A DNA stretch of 6,998 nt from Dehalococcoidia bacterium UBA1152 (GTDB lineage Bacteria > Chloroflexota > Dehalococcoidia > Lucifugimonadales > UBA2962). The position numbers were made by a program, and so were the translations under genes. The stretch spans positions 20,374 through 27,371 of the forward strand of contig DBZU01000064.1 in NCBI GenBank assembly GCA_002311285.1. Reading direction: 5' to 3'. Shown here in pieces: positions 1-6,039 of the stretch. The notes under the pieces were generated by a model, which searched no databases, was not told where the DNA came from, and saw only the letters and a program-made list of their open reading frames with translations. Position 1 is the first letter of the stretch. The number at the start of each line of letters is the position of its first letter.

Positions 1-37
1 CAATGAACCCGGCTCCGCCTGTTAATATTACTTTCAA
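1..37 (-). CDS. NAD(P)-dependent epimerase/dehydratase (extended SDR), N-terminal fragment
   Basis: Only the first 12 codons plus one base lie in the window. They read (M)KVILTGGAGFI, the first beta strand and glycine-rich nucleotide-binding loop (TGGAGFxG) that opens extended short-chain dehydrogenases such as nucleotide-sugar epimerases and dehydratases. In that family these residues bind the NAD(P) pyrophosphate. The proposed start is TTG at 37-35, because it places the beta strand at residue 2 as in most family members and has a GAGG-type ribosome binding site at 41-47. An in-frame stop lies a few codons further upstream. The gene is divergent from the amidohydrolase. The substrate cannot be told from this fragment. 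Family assignment from so few residues is reasonable because the motif is distinctive. Confidence 0.7.
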   Translation of the reverse strand, partial: MKVILTGGAGFI

Positions 38-40
38 TTT

Positions 41-47
41 CCCCCTC
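41..47 (-). promoter_or_regulatory. Ribosome binding site of the epimerase gene
   Basis: On the minus strand the bases read GAGGGGG followed by AAA and TTG. The GAGG core sits 6 bases before the TTG, which supports this non-ATG start. No ATG is available nearby in frame. Confidence 0.5.
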
Positions 48-61
48 AAATAAAAATATCG

Positions 62-67
62 ATCTTA
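62..67 (-). promoter_or_regulatory. Possible -10 box for the epimerase gene
   Basis: The minus strand reads TAAGAT, matching the sigma-70 -10 consensus at four of six positions, 24 bases before the TTG start. No convincing -35 box is seen at the usual spacing. The surrounding region is AT-rich, so this could be chance. Confidence 0.2.
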
Positions 68-160
68 ACCCTACTAAAACAATACACATAAAAATACAGT
101 TACTTAAGGCTGCTCCAAATACTAAACTAAGATTAATTTTATTAGAATAACCAATTACAA

Positions 161-166
161 TATAAA
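161..166 (+). promoter_or_regulatory. Possible -10 box for the amidohydrolase gene
   Basis: TATAAA followed by C lies 23 bases before the ATG, just upstream of an AGGCGG ribosome binding site at 180-185. The same TATAAAC word sits at almost the same distance (24 bases) before the start of the secreted-protein gene at 2670. No clear -35 box is visible. Apart from these elements and the possible epimerase signals, the 38-189 gap shows no gene. Confidence 0.3.
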
Positions 167-189
167 CACTCAGCAAATCAGGCGGTTAT

Positions 190-1773
190 ATGTTCAATAC
201 GCTTATCAAAAATGCATTAATTATTGATGGAACCGGCAGCGAAGGATTTCTTGGCTCAGTCGGTGTGTCTGGTGATTCAATCCAAATTCTCCGTGGAGGC
301 AGTCAGCCTGCTGAAGCTGGCAGAATAATTGATGCGACCGGAATGGTAGCCTGCCCAGGGTTTATAGACTTACATTCGCATGCCGGGCTCACCATAATGG
401 GACACCCGAATCATGATCCAAAAGTTCGTCAAGGTGTAACGACTGAACTAATTGGAATAGATGGAATATCACATGCTCCTTTTAAAACAATCGATGAATT
501 GAACAGATACATATGGCTTGATTCGGGTCTTAATGGATATCCACCAACGCCCGCTGATTGGCTTACTGTAGCAGACCAGTTAAGTAAGTATGACAGAAAG
601 GTGGCAGTAAATATCGCTATTATATTAGGCAACTCACCTGTGCGAATTTGGTCGGTAGGATGGGATGATAAACCAGCAAGTAAACAGCAGATCCGCGACA
701 TGCAGGCTGTCGTACGCGAGGCAATGGAAGAAGGCGCCTGGGGTATTTCAACCGGATTGGATTACCCTCCAGGAGCCTATGCTGATACTGGTGAACTTGT
801 TGCCATATCGGAAACGGCAAATAAATTAGGAGGTTTTTATCATACACATACTCGGGCAAGTTTAAAGCAAAAAGGAACATTAGGTCCATGGCATGAGGCA
901 ATAGAGATTGGAATCAGAAGCGGAATACCAATCCACTTAACTCATTATCGACAAGGATTCCAAGGAGATGGGAGTCACCTAGAGTATTTAGCTTTAGTTG
1001 ATGACAATCGGGATAAAGGTATGGATGTAACATTTGATTGTTATACATACCCATATTCAGGAACAGCTTTGACAATACAATTGCCTTTGTGGAGTAAAAG
1101 CGGTGGGCCTGAAAGCATTGTAAGTAGACTTAAGGATCCAAATATTAGATCAAAAATTGAAAAAGAAATGGCCTCACAATCTGATAGTCCCTACAAATGG
1201 AATGATCTTTGGTTGACCGAATTTAATCAACCTTTTAATAAAAAGTATGAAGGTAAATCTCTTGCAGAAATATCAGATTTAAAGGAAAAGGAACCCGTTA
1301 AAGTAATGATAGATTTACTTTTGGAAGAAAATCTTGGCATTTCGCAGGTAGGTACAGGTACTAATGCACAAACGCTTCCTGCTTTCGTGTCTCATCCATG
1401 TGGAATGATAGCTAGTGACGCTATTGTTTTCGGAGATTACCCAAATCCAAGGACCTATGGATGCTTCCCAGTCGTTCTAGCAGAATTTGTTAGAGCCGAA
1501 CAACACCTTCGTCTGCCGGAAGCAATAAGAAAAATGACCTCCTTCCCAGCCCAAAGATTAGGCCTTAAAGATAGAGGTGTACTAAGAACAGGAATGAAGG
1601 CTGATATAGTAATTTTTGACCCCAAGCTGGTCAAATCTCCTGCTACTAGATTAGATCCAAAACAATATCCCGTAGGGATTGATTATGTAATGGTAAATGG
1701 AGAATTAGTCATAGACCAAGGGAATAACACATTCGCGTTGCCAGGCAAGTCATTGCGACGTGGCAGAGATTAG
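190..1773 (+). CDS. N-acyl-D-amino-acid deacylase-like amidohydrolase
   Basis: This is a 527-residue protein of the amidohydrolase superfamily (Amidohydro_3, D-aminoacylase type), whose known members hydrolyse N-acyl-D-amino acids or related cyclic amides in the cytoplasm. Family landmarks appear in order: a beta-sandwich start with LIKNALIIDGTG, the metal-binding D60-x-H62-x-H64 in PGFIDLHSHAG, the VTTELIGIDGIS strand at about 83-94, GISTGLDYPPG at 185-195, FYHTHTR (H218, H220), IHLTHYR (H249, H252), and ASD with D410 as the likely catalytic Asp. The C-terminus has the usual RTYGCFP, MTSFPAQRLGL and GMKADIVIFDP signatures. Length is normal and the protein looks intact. Classical D-aminoacylase has a metal-ligand Cys in GNCGxS; here the aligned position is Asp91 (GIDGIS), so this is a variant subgroup and the substrate is uncertain. 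No signal peptide is seen. The ATG at 190 has AGGCGG 4 bases upstream. The gene stands alone in its orientation. Confidence 0.87.
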   Translation: MFNTLIKNALIIDGTGSEGFLGSVGVSGDSIQILRGGSQPAEAGRIIDATGMVACPGFIDLHSHAGLTIMGHPNHDPKVRQGVTTELIGIDGISHAPFKTIDELNRYIWLDSGLNGYPPTPADWLTVADQLSKYDRKVAVNIAIILGNSPVRIWSVGWDDKPASKQQIRDMQAVVREAMEEGAWGISTGLDYPPGAYADTGELVAISETANKLGGFYHTHTRASLKQKGTLGPWHEAIEIGIRSGIPIHLTHYRQGFQGDGSHLEYLALVDDNRDKGMDVTFDCYTYPYSGTALTIQLPLWSKSGGPESIVSRLKDPNIRSKIEKEMASQSDSPYKWNDLWLTEFNQPFNKKYEGKSLAEISDLKEKEPVKVMIDLLLEENLGISQVGTGTNAQTLPAFVSHPCGMIASDAIVFGDYPNPRTYGCFPVVLAEFVRAEQHLRLPEAIRKMTSFPAQRLGLKDRGVLRTGMKADIVIFDPKLVKSPATRLDPKQYPVGIDYVMVNGELVIDQGNNTFALPGKSLRRGRD

Positions 1774-1776
1774 TTA

Positions 1777-2670
1777 TTAAGGATCTATATCAACCTGAAG
1801 ATAGTATTGTCCAGCAGTCTTATCAAGAGACGTGTCTCTACCGCTTATATATTCAACAGTGAACATATACGATCCGTCCTCATCTAATGTAGCATCGAAG
1901 GTAGCTATTCCTTCTTTGTCTGTCTTTTTTTGCGCAACAAGAGACTTTATATTAGGGCCAACGGGGCCCACTAATGAAGCTTCAACAACAAGACCTTCCA
2001 CGACCTCGCCTGACTGTGTAGTAACCAGAACTGTAAGCACTACACGACGAGAATCAAAATCCCAATCCGCGTCGATAGCTTTGGATATTACCGGTTGATT
2101 AATTGGGGGTAATTCTCGAATAACAGCATCCTCTTCTATAAGATTATTTTCATCTTCAAGGATCCCTTGATCAGCCATATCCTGGACTTGCATACCTTCT
2201 CCATTTACTGAAAATGATTTAGAAAATCCGTTTACAATCACCGTGTATGTCTTGCCGGTCTCGAATTCACTCCCAATAAAAATTTCATTTTGTGTAGTGC
2301 TAATCATTTCTCGGCAATCATCAGGCAGTTCCAGAGGTTGTAAATTATAAACATCGATGTTAATTACATCTCCAAGCCTCTCAACATTCCAAGTGTGGGG
2401 CTTATGACATTCAAATGTTTGTGCAGACAGTACAAACACAGTATATGTTTTATCTTCTGGGTTTACGCTTATAACAACCTCTCTGATAGGAGCAGAAACC
2501 ATTACGGTATCTTGATTTTGCATTTCAATAACCTTTGGTTGTTCAGAGCAGGAAACACTTGCAGCAATTAATACAATCATAGATAAAAATAACAATGCTT
2601 TTATTACTACAGAAGGTTTACGGAATAGATTGATTGCAATAACAGGGTTAGCTAAATAAAAGATTTTCAA
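1777..2670 (-). CDS. Secreted or lipid-anchored protein with two beta-sandwich domains
   Basis: A 297-residue exported protein with no recognised enzyme motif. A basic N-region (RKPSVVIK, 17-24) and a hydrophobic stretch at about 25-38 lead to SVSC at 38-41. Cys41 may be lipidated, but Ser at -3 makes the lipobox weak. Residues 60-155 form a beta-rich domain with two Cys (88 and 119, a plausible disulfide) ending in a GKTYTVIVNGFSKSF strand. An acidic linker (about 165-190) follows, then an Ig-like domain (about 197-297) with TKTDKEG-type turns of the kind (KTDKEGIATF) found in bacterial Ig folds. The start is TTG at 2670 with AAGGAAG 4 bases upstream. The internal ATG (Met31) has no ribosome site and would remove the basic N-region. 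The gene ends in tandem TAA TAA, three bases from the amidohydrolase stop. The role is unknown; extracellular binding or adhesion is a guess from the fold. Confidence 0.75.
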   Translation of the reverse strand: MKIFYLANPVIAINLFRKPSVVIKALLFLSMIVLIAASVSCSEQPKVIEMQNQDTVMVSAPIREVVISVNPEDKTYTVFVLSAQTFECHKPHTWNVERLGDVINIDVYNLQPLELPDDCREMISTTQNEIFIGSEFETGKTYTVIVNGFSKSFSVNGEGMQVQDMADQGILEDENNLIEEDAVIRELPPINQPVISKAIDADWDFDSRRVVLTVLVTTQSGEVVEGLVVEASLVGPVGPNIKSLVAQKKTDKEGIATFDATLDEDGSYMFTVEYISGRDTSLDKTAGQYYLQVDIDP

Positions 2671-2674
2671 TATA

Positions 2675-2681
2675 CTTCCTT
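2675..2681 (-). promoter_or_regulatory. Ribosome binding site fixing a TTG start
   Basis: The minus strand reads AAGGAAG, then TATA, then TTG. This is the best ribosome site near the 5' end of the gene and is the main reason to prefer the TTG start over the internal ATG 30 codons downstream. Confidence 0.6.
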
Positions 2682-2694
2682 GTCTATCTCTCTG

Positions 2695-2725
2695 TTTATA
2701 AATTTAACGATTAAATTACTGATAA
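2695..2725 (-). promoter_or_regulatory. Possible promoter of the secreted-protein gene, with overlapping palindrome
   Basis: On the minus strand, TTATCA (2725-2720) and TATAAA (2700-2695) could serve as -35 and -10 boxes, with a rather long 19-base spacer. The spacer contains a perfect 7-base inverted repeat, AATTTAA-CGA-TTAAATT, at 2701-2717. A repressor bound there would block this promoter. AT-rich sequence makes such palindromes likely by chance, so this is a candidate only. Confidence 0.28.
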
Positions 2726-2765
2726 GTTAGGTGTTGTTTTTTCGATTTAATGAACCGCAATTGGC

Positions 2766-2794
2766 TTGCGCTATCTAAAACAAATCCATAACTT
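2766..2794 (+). promoter_or_regulatory. Possible promoter giving a leaderless MFS transcript
   Basis: TTGCGC (2766-2771), a 17-base spacer and TAACTT (2789-2794) could form a weak sigma-70-like promoter. The -10 fits only TANNNT. Transcription starting about 7 bases downstream would begin at the ATG itself. No Shine-Dalgarno sequence is seen upstream of this ATG, which is consistent with a leaderless mRNA but does not prove it. Confidence 0.25.
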
Positions 2795-2800
2795 ATATCA

Positions 2801-4033
2801 ATGGTTAATGAACACCCTCATGTTACAGGTCAACTATTCAACAATAAAGAGCGCAGACTATTAATTTTCACTGGTATATCACACGCCATATCTGACGCTT
2901 GGTATCTAATTTACCCAGCACTTCTATTTCTTATAGCAGTTGATTATGGAGACTTTTTATTTCTAGGAATCGTAGCAAATGTCATGATTGCTACAAGAGG
3001 GGTTTCTGGGGTAATTTCAGGATTTTTGGCGGATCATTACAGTAATAAAGCATTGTACGGAACTTTTGCGATAGTATCTTCTTTAGGTTGCCTGTTAGTT
3101 TATTTTTCAACCAATGAAATCATGTTGGTTTTAGCGTTTGCTATATTAGGTTTTGGTACAGGGATATACCATCCCGTTGGTCTATCGGGGATAACCAGGT
3201 TTATATCTGAAAAAACACGGGCGTTAGGTATACATGAAGCAGCGGGTTGCTTTGGTTTAAGTTTATTCCCTGTGTTGCTAATGACAATTGGAATAACTTT
3301 CGGGTGGCGATATGCTTTTCTTTGTGCAGCATTAGTTTCATTGTTACCAGTGTTACTGTTGCCAATTGTTCAGGAGGAACACGACAAGCCTTCTAAGCAT
3401 ATTGTGAATAAACACGATGGACTTACACAAACAAAGTTGGTGTTAAAGACATTTACTAACAAATCCATTCTTTTAATATATCTTCTAATTGTTCTTTTAG
3501 AGGGATCAGCCATGGGATTAGATACATTTATTCCTATAGCTATCGCTGACATAGGCGGATTAGGAGAAACTAAAGTAATAGGCTTGTCTATAACAGGCCT
3601 TTTTGTAAGTTTTATGATTCTAGGTGGTGTGCCAGGTAGTTTATATGGTGGATTAATAGGAACGAAATTAGGAATTTACCGAGCTCTGAATGTTGCTTTA
3701 ATAATATCCATTCCTTTATTGATTTTATTAGCATTCGTTAGCGGAAATTGGTTTTTGGCTTTAATGCCGATATTGAGAGGATCCACAAATATGAGAGCTC
3801 CTATATTAAATTCTCTAATAAGCCGCAATTTGCCCAATGATATGCAAGGAAAAGGGTTTGCCTTAATGTACGGAATAGCACCAATTGTTGGCAGTTTCAT
3901 AGCACTTGCTGCCGGAGCCATAGCTAAATTTTATGGTTTAAATTGGGTCTTCCCCATGGCCGCAATACTATTAATAATTGCATTACCATTAATTAATTTA
4001 GGTAAATCGTGGTCGAATGCTCCAAAACAATAA
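2801..4033 (+). CDS. MFS transporter, fosmidomycin-resistance-like exporter
   Basis: A 410-residue integral membrane protein with about 12 hydrophobic segments, normal for the major facilitator superfamily, which moves small molecules using an ion gradient. The first segment carries ISHAISDAWYLIYPALL (26-42), and segment 4 carries GFGTGIYHPVGLSGITR (117-133). The SHxxSD...PALL and G-x-G-x-x-HPxG patterns resemble the Fsr (fosmidomycin resistance) branch. The loop between segments 2 and 3 holds the motif-A-like GFLADHYSNK (74-83). A cytoplasmic central loop lies at about 191-218, and a second GTKLGIYR loop at about 287-294 mirrors motif A in the C-terminal half. Substrate is unknown; drug or metabolite efflux is inferred from the family. 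No ribosome binding site is visible before the ATG. The gene ends four bases from the convergent TatA-like gene, leaving no room for a dedicated terminator between them. Confidence 0.85.
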   Translation: MVNEHPHVTGQLFNNKERRLLIFTGISHAISDAWYLIYPALLFLIAVDYGDFLFLGIVANVMIATRGVSGVISGFLADHYSNKALYGTFAIVSSLGCLLVYFSTNEIMLVLAFAILGFGTGIYHPVGLSGITRFISEKTRALGIHEAAGCFGLSLFPVLLMTIGITFGWRYAFLCAALVSLLPVLLLPIVQEEHDKPSKHIVNKHDGLTQTKLVLKTFTNKSILLIYLLIVLLEGSAMGLDTFIPIAIADIGGLGETKVIGLSITGLFVSFMILGGVPGSLYGGLIGTKLGIYRALNVALIISIPLLILLAFVSGNWFLALMPILRGSTNMRAPILNSLISRNLPNDMQGKGFALMYGIAPIVGSFIALAAGAIAKFYGLNWVFPMAAILLIIALPLINLGKSWSNAPKQ

Positions 4034-4037
4034 TTAG

Positions 4038-4166
4038 TTATCCCCGCATGTATCGTATCGCTTTTAAGATAGCTTGGGTTAATTCACTTAACCGTCCTAG
4101 ACCAAAAACGGATCCGATAATCCCGATTATTATTAATATTTCGATTGGTCCGAAATGTATAGGCAT
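4038..4166 (-). CDS. tatA: Short TatA/TatB-like twin-arginine translocase subunit
   Basis: A 42-residue protein with the full TatA-type layout. A short N-terminus with FGPIEILIII (5-14) resembles the GPxELLIIL start of TatA/TatB. One membrane segment covers about 7-20, followed by the FG hinge (21-22), then GRLSEL (24-29) in the place of the usual KKLPEL, and an amphipathic helix ending in K35-A-I-R38 and R41-G. The usual role of the family is to form the membrane pore that exports folded proteins carrying twin-arginine signals. The acidic or basic tail that follows in most TatA proteins is absent, so this is a minimal form or one truncated at the TAA. It starts 17 bases after the 90-residue gene, so the two are probably co-transcribed. 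The Shine-Dalgarno site is weak. TatA versus TatB cannot be separated here. No twin-arginine signal is seen among the neighbouring exported proteins. Confidence 0.75.
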   Translation of the reverse strand: MPIHFGPIEILIIIGIIGSVFGLGRLSELTQAILKAIRYMRG

Positions 4167-4183
4167 TTCGTTGTTTCGCTTCT

Positions 4184-4456
4184 TTATTCCAAACTGCTTC
4201 TAACTGCAGATTCTGGCTCTATATTGTCTGCGTCAGTATATAGCTCCCAAGGCCTAAATGACTCGACAAATGATTTTGCTTCATTCATTGATTCAATCCC
4301 TTTTTGAGCTCTGCCAGGGTCGTATCCAAACGTTTTTGCAAAGGCATCAAAACCTCTTTTTGTTTCCCTTACACCGCCAACTTGTTCTTCGGTATCAGGT
4401 GATAAGGACAAAATTAATCGCTGGCCTTTACTCCATTCTCTCCAGTATAGATCCAT
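4184..4456 (-). CDS. Hypothetical 90-residue soluble protein upstream of tatA-like gene
   Basis: I do not recognise the family. The product is hydrophilic and lacks a signal peptide or membrane segment, so it is probably cytoplasmic. It begins MDLYWREWSKGQRLILSLSP, continues with a charged helical part (about 21-67, including GGVRETKRGFDAFAKTFGY) and has an aromatic FRPWELY patch at 67-73 before an acidic, probably disordered tail. Composition is balanced and reads as a real protein rather than an antisense shadow. The ATG at 4456 has AGAGGT (4465-4470) 8 bases upstream. The stop lies 17 bases before the TatA-like start, suggesting a two-gene transcript, and 73 bases separate it from the end of the 500-residue lipoprotein upstream. 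A link to protein export is suggested by position only. Confidence 0.65.
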   Translation of the reverse strand: MDLYWREWSKGQRLILSLSPDTEEQVGGVRETKRGFDAFAKTFGYDPGRAQKGIESMNEAKSFVESFRPWELYTDADNIEPESAVRSSLE

Positions 4457-4464
4457 TTACAAAT

Positions 4465-4470
4465 ACCTCT
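4465..4470 (-). promoter_or_regulatory. Ribosome binding site of the 90-residue gene
   Basis: AGAGGT on the minus strand, 8 bases before the ATG at 4456. It is one of the clearer Shine-Dalgarno sites in the window and supports the reality of this small gene. Confidence 0.5.
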
Positions 4471-4522
4471 TGTTTTTCTAAGGCTACCTGTGAAAACCTT
4501 TTGGTTCAATAGTTAAATGATG

Positions 4523-4540
4523 AAATTTTTCAGTTTGTTA
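4523..4540. repeat. 18 bp 3'-end duplication footprint, paired with 6033-6050
   Basis: The 18 bases spanning the stop codon of the 500-residue gene match those spanning the stop codon of the upstream paralogue (6033-6050) with one mismatch. Both contain AACTGAAAAATTT or AGACTGAAAAATTT on the coding strand. This supports a tandem duplication with its boundary just after the stop codon. Confidence 0.6.
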
Positions 4541-6032
4541 ATTCAACCCAGTTATCTGGACCGTCTTGCCACAGATTAAAAGCTGCTTCGTCTCCAGAGG
4601 CGGAATAAAATTTACCTCCCATGTCATCGCCCATATTGCAAGGGATGGGGTTAGCAGCTCTTTCTTCTTTTGAGATAGTCATCTGAGCACGGCTCGTAAT
4701 ACCTCGCGCTTGGTATTCGGCAAATACTTCATCAGACATAACATCAAAAAACGATATGTACTCAGTTATGCCTCCACCACTTATCATTGTGGCTATTTCT
4801 CCCTGGCCGTTTGGGCGAATGATATAGCCAATGTGCTGTCCAGCTGTCACACTGCCTCCATTAATAAATTCTTCGAGTAAATCCACGTGATGAAAAGTAA
4901 ACATTAGGTTTTGATATCCCGTCGGACTTATATAAAACTGATATTCTGTACCTTGTTCGATTTCATTAGTAATTATTGAATATAGATCACCGTCTACAGG
5001 AGAATAAAATTTCACAATGCCGCGAGTATCATAAGAGCCGAAATTCCCCCCCCATCGCTGATCTGTGGTATATGCGTCAAAGTAATGCTTCATACTCGAA
5101 CAAGACGCACCTGTAGGATCGTATTCAGGTGAGCCATAATTATAGTTATGTCCATATACTGCTCGGATTTTAGTAATTCGAATAAAGGGTTCAAGATCGA
5201 TAAAATTATGAGTTGCGACTTTAGGCGGGTTAGCCGGATCGATAGTTGGCTGAGCATCCTGTTGCCCGGATCCCTCGGACATGTCCATAGATTCGATCAT
5301 CTCTTCCATGTCCGTTGATTCAGTCATCTTACACATCATGCGTTTCATCATGTCAGTTTCAGCATCGCATCCATCCACTTCTGATTGATCTGTATCCAAG
5401 CCTATCTGTTGTGACATTTCACAAGCCATTCGTTGAAATTCATCTCTTATAGACTCACAATTCATTTGTTCCATGTTTTCCATCATGTCATCCATGTCAA
5501 AGTCCATAGATTCCATCATGTCTTCCATCATCTCTTCCACATCCATAGATTCAGCTATGTCCATCAACTCTTCCGCATCCATAGATTCAGCTATGTCCAT
5601 TAACTCTTCCACGTCCATAGATTCAGCTATGTCCATCAACTCTTCCGCATCCATAGATTCAGCTATGTCCATCATCTCTTCCACGTCCATAGATTCAGCC
5701 ATTTCCATCATCTCTTCCATGTCTAATCCCATCTCTAAACCAAGCTGACACATCGCTCTCTGATCTAAATCCGGGATATCATCACAGTCATTAATTTGTA
5801 TTTCCAGGATAGGCGTTGGTGCTGGCGCGGCAGTTGGCATTTTTGTCGGCACTTCAGTTGGAATCGGTGTGCTGGCAGATTCAACTACCGTTTCGATTTG
5901 AGTGCCAGCAGCAGGTTCACTAACAGAGGAATCAGAACAGGACATCAAGATTAAGCAGGCTGCTGCTATAAATGTCAGGATATATGCGGACTTACAGGTT
6001 GCCCAGTTAAAATGTTTCTTGACTAAATTCAT
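4530..6032 (-). CDS. Repeat-bearing lipoprotein with Cys-x11-Cys modules and a degenerate M23-like domain
   Basis: A 500-residue surface lipoprotein. A basic start and hydrophobic segment (17-30) lead to the lipobox LMSC with Cys32. A Thr/Pro-rich linker (about 55-75) follows. Next come a Cys-x11-Cys module (83-95), a Met/Asp/Glu-rich array of 12-residue units such as DIAESMDVEELM (about 104-190), and two more Cys-x11-Cys modules (192-204 and 222-234), each with Arg three residues before the second Cys. The C-terminal 230 residues are beta-rich. H316-Y-F-D319, VKFYSPVDGDL (340-350), FTFHHVD (378-384) and GGSVTAGQHIGYI (392-404) follow the order of M23/LytM peptidase landmarks. The final HxH is not seen, so activity is doubtful; this match is my inference. 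The start lies 7 bases after the stop of the paralogous upstream gene without a clear ribosome site, so translational coupling is likely. Function is unknown. Confidence 0.8.
   Translation of the reverse strand: MNLVKKHFNWATCKSAYILTFIAAACLILMSCSDSSVSEPAAGTQIETVVESASTPIPTEVPTKMPTAAPAPTPILEIQINDCDDIPDLDQRAMCQLGLEMGLDMEEMMEMAESMDVEEMMDIAESMDAEELMDIAESMDVEELMDIAESMDAEELMDIAESMDVEEMMEDMMESMDFDMDDMMENMEQMNCESIRDEFQRMACEMSQQIGLDTDQSEVDGCDAETDMMKRMMCKMTESTDMEEMIESMDMSEGSGQQDAQPTIDPANPPKVATHNFIDLEPFIRITKIRAVYGHNYNYGSPEYDPTGASCSSMKHYFDAYTTDQRWGGNFGSYDTRGIVKFYSPVDGDLYSIITNEIEQGTEYQFYISPTGYQNLMFTFHHVDLLEEFINGGSVTAGQHIGYIIRPNGQGEIATMISGGGITEYISFFDVMSDEVFAEYQARGITSRAQMTISKEERAANPIPCNMGDDMGGKFYSASGDEAAFNLWQDGPDNWVELTN
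5046..5053 (-). repeat. Run of eight G (minus strand) inside the lipoprotein gene
   Basis: Eight consecutive G on the coding strand span the codons for Trp327-Gly-Gly. The frame is open on both sides, so the tract is in phase as sequenced. Homopolymers of this length can slip, which would frameshift the C-terminal domain. It may equally be ordinary sequence. Confidence 0.9.
5322..5379 (-). repeat. Near-identical 58 bp copy shared with 6856-6913 (Cys module of the paralogues)
   Basis: These 58 bases and those at 6856-6913 differ at only four positions by eye. They encode the CDAExxMMKRMMCKM module in both neighbouring lipoprotein genes. A GGATCC encoding part of the Gly-Ser linker lies near the left end of each copy. 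The similarity is far above that of the C-terminal domains and marks either recent duplication or gene conversion. Confidence 0.85.
5548..5727 (-). repeat. Five tandem 36 bp units encoding 12-residue Met/acidic repeats
   Basis: Units lie at 5548-5583, 5584-5619, 5620-5655, 5656-5691 and 5692-5727. The first four differ at a handful of positions and the fifth is more diverged. The first and third units are identical, and units alternate between Ala (GCATCC on the plus strand) and Val (ACGTCC), so there is a 72 bp higher-order period. More degenerate copies flank the array on the low-coordinate side (about 5473-5547). The array lies inside the 500-residue lipoprotein gene and stays in frame. 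There are no unique spacers between units, so it is not a CRISPR array. Confidence 0.93.
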
Positions 6033-6039
6033 AAATTTT

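Noticed and set aside
429..901. Minus-strand open frames inside the amidohydrolase gene
   Set aside because: Antisense to strongly conserved family motifs and without their own recognisable domains or ribosome sites.
4009..4203. Plus-strand 64-codon open frame over the convergent junction
   Set aside because: It overlaps the end of the MFS gene out of frame and lies opposite the TatA-like gene, whose protein matches a known layout; the plus-strand product resembles nothing.
4494..4508. AACC-TTTT-GGTT inverted repeat as a terminator after the lipoprotein genes
   Set aside because: The stem is only four base pairs, with no GC-rich extension and no following T run on the minus strand.
4258..4512. 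Plus-strand 84-codon open frame
   Set aside because: Antisense to the 90-residue gene, no ribosome site, and unusual Leu/Gln/Phe-rich composition typical of a shadow frame.
5548..5727. Regular 36 bp repeats as a CRISPR array
   Set aside because: Units abut directly with no unique spacers and encode an in-frame peptide repeat; no cas gene is present.
5473..5748. Plus-strand open frame rich in Ser/Ile/Met opposite the repeat array
   Set aside because: It is the antisense reading of the Met/acidic coding repeats. Its monotonous composition follows from the repeat, and the minus-strand frame has a signal peptide, Cys modules and a folded domain.
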